From JAYQUR01 sp038133505 (GTDB lineage: Bacteria; Pseudomonadota; Alphaproteobacteria; MPNO01; UBA830): a DNA stretch of 9,213 nucleotides. Below the pieces are notes generated by a model. That model saw only the letters and a list, made by a program, of their open reading frames with translations, made no database searches and was not told the origin of the DNA. A program made the translations under genes and the position numbers. The stretch lies in contig JAYPTI010000131.1 of the NCBI GenBank assembly GCA_038133505.1, positions 1-9,213 of the forward strand. Direction: 5' to 3'. Positions within the stretch are counted from its first letter, which is position 1; every line of letters begins with the position of its first letter. This document shows, piece after piece, positions 1 through 5,615 of this stretch.

Positions 1-263
1 CCGAGACCCCGTCGCCCTGCGACGGGTGCGCGCGCAAGCCCTGCCTGACCGTATGCCCCGCCGACGCCTTCAGGCCGGACCGGTTCGACGCGGAGGCCTG
101 CGCCGGACATGTCGAAAGCGCGGAAGGGGCGGCCTGCCGCGACCGCGGCTGCCTCGCGCGCCGCGCGTGTCCCGTGGGGCGCAACTATCTCTACCCGCCC
201 GAGCAGCAGGCGTTTCACACGGCGGCGATGGTGCGCGCCGTCAGGAAAGGGTTCGGAGAGTAG
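1..263 (+). CDS. Ferredoxin-like 4Fe-4S protein, 3' end only
   Basis: This is the C-terminal 86 residues of a gene whose start lies left of the window; the frame begins at base 3 and ends at the TAG at 261-263. The visible part is very rich in cysteine. A first set follows C-x2-C-x4-C-x3-C-P (visible residues 6, 9, 14, 18), the usual signature for a [4Fe-4S] cluster. A second group lies at visible residues 33, 45, 50 and 56, the last again followed by proline. The tail after that (Arg-Asn-Tyr-Leu-Tyr-Pro-Pro) has no cysteines. From memory it resembles small ferredoxin-like proteins of Alphaproteobacteria, usually of unknown partner. A role in electron transfer is inferred from the cluster motifs; the partner enzyme cannot be seen. 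The gene converges on the next one with only 8 bases between the stop codons. Confidence 0.8.
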   Translation, partial: ETPSPCDGCARKPCLTVCPADAFRPDRFDAEACAGHVESAEGAACRDRGCLARRACPVGRNYLYPPEQQAFHTAAMVRAVRKGFGE

Positions 264-271
264 GGAAGGGC

Positions 272-715
272 TTAGCCGCGCGAGCGGTCGAAGTTCGCCC
301 ACGCCATGTCGACGGCCTGTTCGATCTCGATGCCCTGGCGCAGCTCGTCGTACATCGCGTCGCCGACCAGCCGCCACAGGTCGCGGCTCAGCCGGCAGAC
401 GGCGTCGAACGCGCTGCGCGTGTCCATGTGGCCGGCGTCGAACCCGTACTCGTCGGCCCATTCGTGGATGTCGTCGCAGGATTCGAATTCGGCCGCGACG
501 GCGCCCAGATAGCGCAGCGCGTTGGGCAGGCTAGGCGGACCCTCGCCCGGCGTGCTGGTGTAGTGGAACTCCATCTCGTGCGTCCGGCCCCGGAGCGAGC
601 ACAGGAAATGCTCCGCATCGTCCGGAATCTCGTCCGGATGCAGGTCGGGGTTCGCGTCGGCGGTTTCCGAGCGGATCGAAAGCTCGCCCCGCGTGATGAA
701 GCTGTTGAGGTTCAT
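272..715 (-). CDS. Hypothetical protein, phage/plasmid orphan-like
   Basis: A 147-residue soluble, acidic protein with no signal peptide or membrane segment. I chose the ATG at 715 (Met-Asn-Leu-Asn-Ser-Phe) because the only upstream alternative is a GTG at 745 that would add ten residues of low-complexity type. The ribosome binding site is weak (an AGG about ten bases upstream). I do not recognise an assigned function. The layout recalls small orphan proteins common on phages and plasmids: an N-terminal beta-rich half, then a region with Glu-Phe-Glu-Ser-Cys, then His-Glu-Trp-Ala-Asp-Glu-Tyr-Gly-Phe-Asp (about residues 80-92), then a C-terminal helix with Phe-Asp-Ala-Val-Cys-Arg and an end rich in Asp and Glu. 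That resemblance is from memory and is weak evidence for past acquisition from a mobile element. No mobility gene is visible nearby. No convincing promoter is seen in the 111 bases upstream. Confidence 0.7.
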   Translation of the reverse strand: MNLNSFITRGELSIRSETADANPDLHPDEIPDDAEHFLCSLRGRTHEMEFHYTSTPGEGPPSLPNALRYLGAVAAEFESCDDIHEWADEYGFDAGHMDTRSAFDAVCRLSRDLWRLVGDAMYDELRQGIEIEQAVDMAWANFDRSRG

Positions 716-826
716 GGCGGCGGAACCTAACCGATCTGCCCCCACCGCGTACAGTGCCGAAACGCCGCAGGACGGCTTATTTGTCCCGGTTCCGGCCCGC
801 TTACACGGACGCGGAAGCAGACGCTC

Positions 827-1081
827 CTACCGGTCCTTGATCATTTGCCAGACGAACCGCACGACGACGATGGGCACGACGACGGCGGCGCCGATCAGGA
901 TGTAGTCCCACAGCCCGCCGAACACGGACGCACCCCACTGGTACAGGTCCTGGGCGACGCGCCACAGGCTGTTCCAGAAGTCGCCCGGCGTGACCCCCAG
1001 CGCCGACAGGACGACGCCGACGATCAGGCACCAGATGGCGATCTTGAGAATCCAGCGGAAGGAAATACGTTGTGCAGCCAT
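827..1081 (-). CDS. Small two-helix membrane protein, DUF6460-like
   Basis: An 84-residue protein starting at the ATG at 1081, preceded by a purine-rich GGGG about five bases upstream. An open frame extends much further 5', but that part is antisense to the alpha/beta hydrolase and has no such site. Two hydrophobic segments are clear: about residues 11-30 (Ile-Leu-Lys-Ile-Ala ... Leu-Gly-Val) and 60-81 (Tyr-Ile-Leu-Ile-Gly ... Val-Trp-Gln-Met). An amphipathic, Trp-rich loop lies between them, containing Phe-Trp-Asn-Ser-Leu-Trp-Arg. The pattern of a first helix ending in Leu-Gly-x-x-Pro, then a Trp-Arg loop, then a second helix and a short basic tail matches what I recall of the DUF6460 family of alphaproteobacterial inner-membrane proteins. 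Older annotations sometimes wrongly call that family integrase. Function is unknown. It is divergent from the hydrolase gene across a 90-bp gap and may be read through into the gene at 272-715. Confidence 0.75.
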   Translation of the reverse strand: MAAQRISFRWILKIAIWCLIVGVVLSALGVTPGDFWNSLWRVAQDLYQWGASVFGGLWDYILIGAAVVVPIVVVRFVWQMIKDR

Positions 1082-1171
1082 GTCGCGCCCCGGTTTCGAC
1101 CCGTTCTGGATAGCACGAATCATATCGGATCGCTCGACCCGATCCGGAGCGGTTAAACTCGCCCAGGACCC
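1082..1171. promoter_or_regulatory. Divergent intergenic region with a 7+7 inverted repeat
   Basis: This 90-base gap separates the start of the small membrane protein (-) from the start of the alpha/beta hydrolase (+), so it must carry the 5' signals of both unless the hydrolase is read from elsewhere. It holds a perfect inverted repeat, CGGATCG at 1126-1132 and CGATCCG at 1140-1146, with a 7-base spacer; a T-G pair could extend it by one step as RNA. The centre-to-centre spacing of about 14 bases is compatible with a dimeric regulator site, but no regulator gene is seen in the window. I do not see a strong sigma-70 consensus. Calling this an operator is inference. Confidence 0.35.
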
Positions 1172-2080
1172 ATGATCGAGCTGCCCGAGCCCCTGGAGAC
1201 CGCAGACGCCCGCATGGACGACGGCGCCGTCGTCCTGTTGCGGCGCTTTGGCATGGCAGGCGCGCCCCGGATCGTCCTCAGCCACGGCAACGGCTGCGCG
1301 ATCGACGGCTATTTCCCGTACTGGAAGCTGCTGCTGGCGGATTTCGACATCGTCGTTTTCGACTTCCGCAGCTGCGGCCGAAACGAGATTGCGCCCGGCG
1401 TGCACGGCTACGACAGGTTTCTGCGGGATCTGGCGACGGTCTACGACACGATCGACGGCGCGTTCGGCGCCGCGCCGCAGATCGGCGCGTTCCATTCGAT
1501 GTCCGCGCGCGCCAACATCAAGTTCGCGCTCAAAGGCCATCGCCGGCTCGACGGGCTGATCGTGTTCGACCCGCCGATGGTGCCGCCGGAGGACCATCCG
1601 CTCCACGAGCTTATGGCGCGGGAGGAGCGCGTTCTGGAGCGTTGGGCGGAAACCCGGCCCGACCGGTTCGACGATCCGCGCGAGCTCGCCGAGCTGTTCC
1701 GGAAGTCGCGCATGCTGTCACGCTGGGTCGACGGCGCCTACGAGCTGATGGCGCACGCCATTCTGCGCCTGGACGAGGACAACGGGAAATGGCGGCTCGT
1801 CTGCGACCGCTTGCGCGAAGCCGAGATCTACCGGCAGAACGCGCAGCTCAATATCTGGCCGAAGACGGACGAATTTCCGATGCCGGTCCTCTGCATCGCC
1901 AGCGATCCCGACAGCGGAATCCCGTCGGCGCCCGGTCACGCCTGCCGGGCGCTGCGCGACGAGCGCGGCTGGGCCTACGAATGCGTGCCGGGCACCGGGC
2001 ATTTCCTGCAGATCCAGGAGCCGGAAATTTGCGCGTCGCTGACCCGCGACTTCGCGCGGCGGATCGGGGTTCTCGGCTAG
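1172..2080 (+). CDS. Alpha/beta hydrolase with a non-classical nucleophile elbow
   Basis: A 302-residue cytoplasmic protein of the alpha/beta hydrolase fold, with no signal peptide. An oxyanion-hole motif His-Gly-Asn-Gly is at residues 38-41, following the strand Arg-Ile-Val-Leu-Ser. A second strand plus Asp-Phe-Arg-Ser-Cys-Gly is at 64-69. The likely nucleophile is Ser109 in Phe-His-Ser-Met-Ser-Ala, where the usual Gly-x-Ser-x-Gly has Phe and Ser at the two glycine positions. A candidate acid is Asp245 or Asp247 in Ala-Ser-Asp-Pro-Asp-Ser-Gly, and the base is His277 in Gly-Thr-Gly-His-Phe. A cap-like region rich in Arg and Glu lies at about 140-225. The start at 1172 has AGGA only three bases upstream, which is tight; Met15 is an alternative but lacks a better site. 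The stop lies one base from the stop of the convergent gene at 2082. The likely reaction is hydrolysis of an ester, lactone or amide; the substrate is unknown. Confidence 0.85.
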   Translation: MIELPEPLETADARMDDGAVVLLRRFGMAGAPRIVLSHGNGCAIDGYFPYWKLLLADFDIVVFDFRSCGRNEIAPGVHGYDRFLRDLATVYDTIDGAFGAAPQIGAFHSMSARANIKFALKGHRRLDGLIVFDPPMVPPEDHPLHELMAREERVLERWAETRPDRFDDPRELAELFRKSRMLSRWVDGAYELMAHAILRLDEDNGKWRLVCDRLREAEIYRQNAQLNIWPKTDEFPMPVLCIASDPDSGIPSAPGHACRALRDERGWAYECVPGTGHFLQIQEPEICASLTRDFARRIGVLG

Positions 2081-2081
2081 G

Positions 2082-2879
2082 CTACCTGTCGACCGCGATG
2101 CGGAAACAGAACGGCGATTTCACGCCGCCGGCGGAGACCGTGTTCTCGCCCTGCTCCAGCGGCGCGGCGTCTGCGCCGAACTCCCGGCCGATGGCGCGGC
2201 CGTTCACGACCGTCCCGAGATAGCTGCCCTGGTCGACGACCCAGTAGCGGCCGCCGTCGCGGACGACGGAGAAATGCACGCGCGACAGGCGGTAGGGCGC
2301 GCGGTCCTCGAGCTGGAGCGAGACGATCTCGCTGGTCGGCGGATCCGACGGGCCGAGCGCGCGCCCGACGACGAACGGCAGCACCATGTCGATCTTTCCG
2401 CGACCAGCAAAGACGCGCTCCATCTCGGGCGAATCCGGCATCAGCCGGATTCCGGTGCCCGACGGCTTTTCCGGAATGACGGCCGGCAGCTGCGGCGCCG
2501 GGTCGATCGCGGCGGCGGCGCCCGCGCCCGTCGCGAGGTCCGAATAGGCCTGGTTGAGGCGGCGCAGGCGGTGGCTCAGGCGGACCATCAGCTTGCGGGC
2601 GACCGCGCCGTTCTCCGAGATGCGGTTCAGGAACGCGTCCGGCGGGGAAACCTCGAGCGTCAGCTTCTCGCGCGCGCGAACCGTCGCGCCGTGCAGCGTG
2701 TTTTCGAGCGCCGCCATCTCGCCGACATACTCGCCGGCCGCGATACGGCCGATGAGCACCTCTTTGCTGCCGGTCGTCTTGAAGACGTCGGCGGATCCTT
2801 CGAGCACGTAACCGACGAAATCCGCCTCCGTGCCTTCGGCGATGACGACGTCGCCCGGCTGGTAGGTTTTTTCGGCCAT
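2082..2879 (-). CDS. Cyclic-nucleotide-binding-like plus FHA domain protein
   Basis: A 265-residue soluble two-domain protein. Residues about 1-110 form a cNMP-binding (CAP_ED-like) beta-roll: Tyr-Gln-Pro-Gly-Asp-Val-Val-Ile-Ala-Glu-Gly near the start and the cassette region Val-Gly-Glu-Met-Ala-Ala at 52-57. In the cassette the usual Arg of Pro-Arg-Ala-Ala-Thr is replaced by His63 (Leu-His-Gly-Ala-Thr), so classical cyclic nucleotide binding is doubtful. A Gly/Ala/Pro linker covers 115-145. Residues about 150-265 form an FHA domain: Gly-Arg at 172-173, Ser-Arg-Val-His at 199-202 and Asn-Gly at 227-228, the conserved phosphothreonine-recognition positions. There is no helix-turn-helix, so this is not a Crp/Fnr transcription factor. 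A clear ribosome binding site (GGGAG, about six bases before the ATG) lies in the 28-base gap after the iron-sulfur gene, so it is probably the last gene of that operon. A signalling or scaffold role is inferred. Confidence 0.88.
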   Translation of the reverse strand: MAEKTYQPGDVVIAEGTEADFVGYVLEGSADVFKTTGSKEVLIGRIAAGEYVGEMAALENTLHGATVRAREKLTLEVSPPDAFLNRISENGAVARKLMVRLSHRLRRLNQAYSDLATGAGAAAAIDPAPQLPAVIPEKPSGTGIRLMPDSPEMERVFAGRGKIDMVLPFVVGRALGPSDPPTSEIVSLQLEDRAPYRLSRVHFSVVRDGGRYWVVDQGSYLGTVVNGRAIGREFGADAAPLEQGENTVSAGGVKSPFCFRIAVDR

Positions 2880-2907
2880 GGAATCTCCCGCGCGGAAGGA
2901 CTGGAAC

Positions 2908-3900
2908 TCAACTCTTCTCCGGCGGTGCCGCGTCGGCCCGCCGGCGGGACATCTTCTCCGCCATGCGCGGCGCCCGGCCCGGTGGGGACCACGGGCAGGC
3001 CGCGATGCAGATGCCGCATCCCTGCGTGTCGTTGAAATATGGGATGCATTTGTCGAAATCCACGTACCATTTTTCGACCCCGCGAACGGTCGCTTTTTCG
3101 CGGAAAATGGCGTCCGGCGGGCATGCCGTCGTGCAAATGCGGCAATTCGTGCAGAAATCGTCCGCCCCGAAGATGTCGGGCGCGTCCGCGACCAGCGGCA
3201 GGTCCGTCATCACGCCGGCCAGCCTGAAGGACGATCCGTAGGTGCGGTTAATGATCGAGCCGTGCTTGCCGAGCTCGCCGAGGCCGGCCTCGATCGCGGG
3301 CGGGATCAGCAGCAGCGGCCCCGCCGCCGGCCCGCCGTGCGGCCGCGCCGCATAGCCGTGTCCCTGGATGAAGTTTGCCACCGCGCGCGCTGCGCGGGTC
3401 CCGCGATTGTATTGCCGGATGACCTCGACCGCCGACGCCGTCTCCGGCGCCTTGGCCAGTTCGTCATGGTCCATCGCGACGCCCAGAACGACGATCCACG
3501 GCTCGGCGACCTCGTAGCCGTCGAACACCCATTCCGGATCGACGCGCGCGATGCCGACGAGCTCCGCCTCGTTGGCGAGCGCATGTTCCTTGACGCGCCG
3601 CGCCCAGTTCTCCGGCGTGTCCTCGGCCGGCCGGGCCGGCGGCTCGGGCGGCTTCGCGGAACCGCGGCCGCCGTATTTCAGGTGGAATTCCTGAAGCTCG
3701 GGCTTGCCGTCGAACTGGCGCAGGTAATAGTCCTGCAGCGCCTTGTGCGGCAGGTCTTCGATGCCGTAGTGCCAGTAGATCGGACTCGGCTGCCGTCGGT
3801 CTGTCTCGCCGAGACCGTTGAGATCGTTGCCCGAAATTTTCGGAAACAGCGCGAGCTGCTCCGGCGGCGGCTGGTAGACGGGTTTCTCGCGCTTCGTCAT
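2908..3900 (-). CDS. Cytoplasmic reductive-dehalogenase-like iron-sulfur protein
   Basis: A 330-residue protein without a Tat signal. The N-terminal third is Pro-rich and probably flexible. Residues about 100-245 look like the corrinoid-binding nitroreductase-like core of reductive dehalogenases and QueG: Ala-Glu-Leu-Val-Gly-Ile-Ala at 112-118, a Tyr164 helix followed by Phe-Ile-Gln-Gly-His-Gly-Tyr at 177-183, then Ile-Glu-Ala-Gly-Leu-Gly-Glu-Leu-Gly at 203-211 and Thr-Asp-Leu-Pro-Leu-Val at 232-237. The C-terminal part holds two [4Fe-4S] motifs: C250-x2-C253-x2-C256-x3-C260-Pro, and C285-x9-C295-x2-C298-x3-C302-Pro-Trp, the latter after a Lys-Trp-Tyr-Val-Asp-Phe-Asp-Lys stretch that is typical of dehalogenases rather than QueG. 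It is shorter than membrane-linked respiratory enzymes and far shorter than the fused aerobic type. The start at 3900 has an AGGA about 12 bases upstream. Corrinoid use and reductive chemistry are inferred; dehalogenation itself is not shown. Confidence 0.82.
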   Translation of the reverse strand: MTKREKPVYQPPPEQLALFPKISGNDLNGLGETDRRQPSPIYWHYGIEDLPHKALQDYYLRQFDGKPELQEFHLKYGGRGSAKPPEPPARPAEDTPENWARRVKEHALANEAELVGIARVDPEWVFDGYEVAEPWIVVLGVAMDHDELAKAPETASAVEVIRQYNRGTRAARAVANFIQGHGYAARPHGGPAAGPLLLIPPAIEAGLGELGKHGSIINRTYGSSFRLAGVMTDLPLVADAPDIFGADDFCTNCRICTTACPPDAIFREKATVRGVEKWYVDFDKCIPYFNDTQGCGICIAACPWSPPGRAPRMAEKMSRRRADAAPPEKS

Positions 3901-3935
3901 CGGCCGATCGATCCTGGACCTCGGCGAGCGTCGCC

Positions 3936-4466
3936 TCAGGCCGTGGTTGCGTGTACGTACGCGCCGCCTGCGCCGGAAAGGACCCCGGTTGCGCGGGCGC
4001 TTTCCTCGGCGGTTTGCGTGTGAACCCAGCAGACCAGCCCGCCGTCTCGAAGGTTTTCTTCGAACCGTTCGCGGTAGCTGTCGTCGACGTAATCCGACAG
4101 CAAGCTGTCGACGGAGCGGCCGGTCGCGTCCGCTGCGCCGGCAGCTACTCCCACCGGGCCGCCGACCGCATAGGCCGCCGCCGCCGCTCCCACTTCGGTG
4201 ATGACTGCAAGCGTGCCGGCGGTGAAATCGATGACGCCGTCCAGCGTCGTCTCGACGTCGAGCGCCTCCCAGGGCGTTTGCGGCGAGTCGGCCATCGCGT
4301 CGACGTCGGGCACTTCGCCGAAACGATCGACAATCGCGTCGTGCGTCCCGAGGACGCTGATCGCCGCAGCGCCGAATCCGGCCGCCAACAGCCCTTGGAG
4401 GGCGCTTTCGAAGGCTTCGATGTCGTGGAAGACACCGACGACGGTTGAATTGGCGGCGGTCGTCAT
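3936..4466 (-). CDS. General-stress-protein-17M-like protein with hydrophobic Gly/Ala stretch
   Basis: A 176-residue protein starting at the ATG at 4466, with GGAG about ten bases upstream. An open frame runs further 5' but crosses the divergent intergenic region and lacks a comparable site. The N-terminus (Val-Val-Gly-Val-Phe-His-Asp, then a helix and Leu-Ala-Ala-Gly-Phe, then Ile-Ser-Val-Leu-Gly, about residues 8-40) has the beta-alpha-beta pattern of the general stress protein 17M (YflT-like) domain. Residues about 78-115 are a Gly/Ala-rich hydrophobic stretch resembling a glycine-zipper membrane segment. The C-terminal part (Tyr-Val-Asp-Asp-Ser-Tyr ... Gly-Gly-Leu-Val-Cys-Trp-Val-His) reads like the closing half of the same family, with a Val-His-Ala end. 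Molecular function is unknown; such proteins are usually linked to stress. It is the first gene of the leftward unit, 35 bases ahead of the iron-sulfur gene. Confidence 0.75.
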   Translation of the reverse strand: MTTAANSTVVGVFHDIEAFESALQGLLAAGFGAAAISVLGTHDAIVDRFGEVPDVDAMADSPQTPWEALDVETTLDGVIDFTAGTLAVITEVGAAAAAYAVGGPVGVAAGAADATGRSVDSLLSDYVDDSYRERFEENLRDGGLVCWVHTQTAEESARATGVLSGAGGAYVHATTA

Positions 4467-4605
4467 AAACGGCTTTCTCCGGTTGGGGGAGATCAGCCTA
4501 TCCGCTGCGCCCCGACGCCTCAAGCGGCGCGCCCGGACCGTTTTCCTTTGCGACGAAATGCCCGTACGATTGGCGCAAATCAAAGACTCAACGAGGGAGC
4601 CGTCC
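4467..4605. promoter_or_regulatory. Divergent intergenic region between the two main operons
   Basis: These 139 bases separate the first gene of the leftward iron-sulfur unit from the first gene of the rightward transport/oxidation unit and therefore must hold the promoters of one or both. Ribosome binding sites are visible at both ends: a GGAG read on the minus strand near 4478-4481, and GAGGGAG at 4593-4599 for the rightward gene. A weak sigma-70-like pair for the rightward direction is TTTCCT and TACGAT with a 17-base spacer inside about 4540-4568, but the -35 element is poor. I see no strong operator or riboswitch. Confidence 0.35.
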
Positions 4606-5493
4606 GTGGCCAAGATCAATATCCAGTTCACCCTGTTCTCGGCGTTCTACTCGCCGCTCATCTCGACGTTCTCCGGCGGCTTCCTGCAGGAGGAGGGTCT
4701 GGAGCCCGAATGGTCGATCTCGCCCCCGGGCGTGTCCGCCATCGCCGCGGTCGAAGACGGCTCGGCGCACGTCGTCCAGTCGGCGCTGAGCCAGGGCTTC
4801 TCGAACCTCGCCAACGGCGAGACGCCGAAGGCGGTGCATTTCGCGCAGGTGAACGAGATGGACGGGTTTCTCGTCACCGGCCGCGCGCCCGACCCCGATT
4901 TCTCCTGGGACAAGCTCGAGGGCGCCGAGGTGGTGACGTTCGGCGGCGGCCAGCCGCTCGCCATGTTCCGCTACGCCTGCCACAAGGCGGGGATCGACTT
5001 CTCCAAGCTGAAGCTGATCCAGCTCGGCGGCCCTGCCGCCATCGACAAGGCGTTCCGCGAAGGCCAGGGCGATTACGTCCACCAGCAGGGACCGTTCCCG
5101 CAGCAGCTCGAAGCCGACGGCGTCGGCCATGTGCTCGGCCAGACCGGCCCGCTGATCGGGCCGTGCGGCTTCTCCAGCCTGGCGGCGACGCGCGAATGGC
5201 TCGAGACCGACATGGCGAAGGCGTTCATCCGGGCCTACGCGAAGACGCGGCAATACATGAACGATACCCCGGCCGCCGAAATAGCCAGGGCCGAGAAGCC
5301 CTATTTCCCCGATATCGACGAGGACGTGCTGGCAAGCTGCATCGGGACCTATCAGGCGCTCGGCACCTGGACGCCGCACGTCGAGATCACCAAGCCGGCG
5401 TTCGAGGTCATCCTCGACGTGTTCGAACACGCGGGATCGCTCAAGGAGCGCTATGCCTACGAACAGGTCTGCACGGCGCCGCCGACGCCGTGA
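4606..5493 (+). CDS. SsuA/NMT1-type substrate-binding-fold protein without signal peptide
   Basis: A 295-residue protein. I place the start at the GTG at 4606 because GAGGGAG lies six bases upstream (4593-4599); the open frame continues upstream but would run through the intergenic region and the antisense start of the stress-protein gene. The N-terminus (Ala-Lys-Ile-Asn-Ile-Gln-Phe-Thr-Leu-Phe) goes straight into the first strand of the periplasmic-binding fold, so no Sec or lipoprotein signal is present. Family marks are Phe-Tyr-Ser-Pro-Leu near 14-18, Phe-Leu-Gln-Glu-Glu-Gly-Leu-Glu-Pro-Glu at 26-35, Gly-Val-Ser-Ala-Ile-Ala-Ala-Val-Glu-Asp-Gly-Ser-Ala-His at 42-55, and Gly-Gly-Gly-Gln-Pro-Leu in the second half. 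This matches the ABC binding proteins of the SsuA/THI5/NMT1 group. Without a signal it may bind or process its ligand in the cytoplasm. No ABC permease or ATPase gene follows. The cysteine-rich THI5 catalytic motif is not seen. Confidence 0.8.
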   Translation: MAKINIQFTLFSAFYSPLISTFSGGFLQEEGLEPEWSISPPGVSAIAAVEDGSAHVVQSALSQGFSNLANGETPKAVHFAQVNEMDGFLVTGRAPDPDFSWDKLEGAEVVTFGGGQPLAMFRYACHKAGIDFSKLKLIQLGGPAAIDKAFREGQGDYVHQQGPFPQQLEADGVGHVLGQTGPLIGPCGFSSLAATREWLETDMAKAFIRAYAKTRQYMNDTPAAEIARAEKPYFPDIDEDVLASCIGTYQALGTWTPHVEITKPAFEVILDVFEHAGSLKERYAYEQVCTAPPTP

Positions 5494-5615
5494 TGCGGCC
5501 GCCCAGCGGCCGACATTGCCTTACGCGGCCGGATAGGGCGTAATTCGAGAGACCGCCGAAGGCGGCGCGAGAATCCGGCGCAAAAACAAGCCGGGCTCTC
5601 AACGGGAGAGGAACG
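5494..5615. repeat. Inverted-repeat-rich gap between two binding-protein genes
   Basis: This 122-base gap has no gene. Just after the upstream stop is a perfect hairpin, CGGCCGC at 5496-5502 and GCGGCCG at 5506-5512 with a 3-base loop, not followed by a T run. Further on, GCCGGAT at 5528-5534 pairs with ATCCGGC at 5573-5579, and a small hairpin CCGCC/GGCGG (5553-5565, loop GAA) sits inside that pair. The downstream gene has its own strong ribosome binding site (GGGAGAGGA, 5604-5612). The elements could reduce read-through, protect a 3' end, or regulate the TRAP gene; the sequence does not decide. I do not recognise a known riboswitch class. Confidence 0.45.

Noticed and set aside
26..730. Plus-strand open frame of 234 codons covering the left edge
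   Set aside because: It crosses the stop of the ferredoxin-like gene in another frame and is antisense to the 272-715 gene; its translation is low-complexity and basic.
716..826. Possible terminator or promoter in the gap between the two small minus-strand genes
   Set aside because: Only very short complementary segments were found and no convincing -35/-10 pair or T run.
2908..3900. Assignment of the iron-sulfur protein as QueG (epoxyqueuosine reductase)
   Set aside because: The glycine-rich loop and the Cys-Pro-Trp end with the preceding Trp-Tyr-Val-Asp pattern fit dehalogenase-like proteins better, and the HEAT-like C-terminal part of many QueG proteins is missing.
2878..4023. Plus-strand open frame of 381 codons across the iron-sulfur gene
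   Set aside because: Arg/Ala-rich translation with no motif; the minus strand carries the cysteine motifs of a real gene.
4198..4605. 136-codon N-terminal extension of the NMT1-like protein, which might have held a signal peptide
   Set aside because: It is antisense to the stress-protein gene, has no signal peptide-like start next to the fold, and a good ribosome binding site marks the GTG at 4606.
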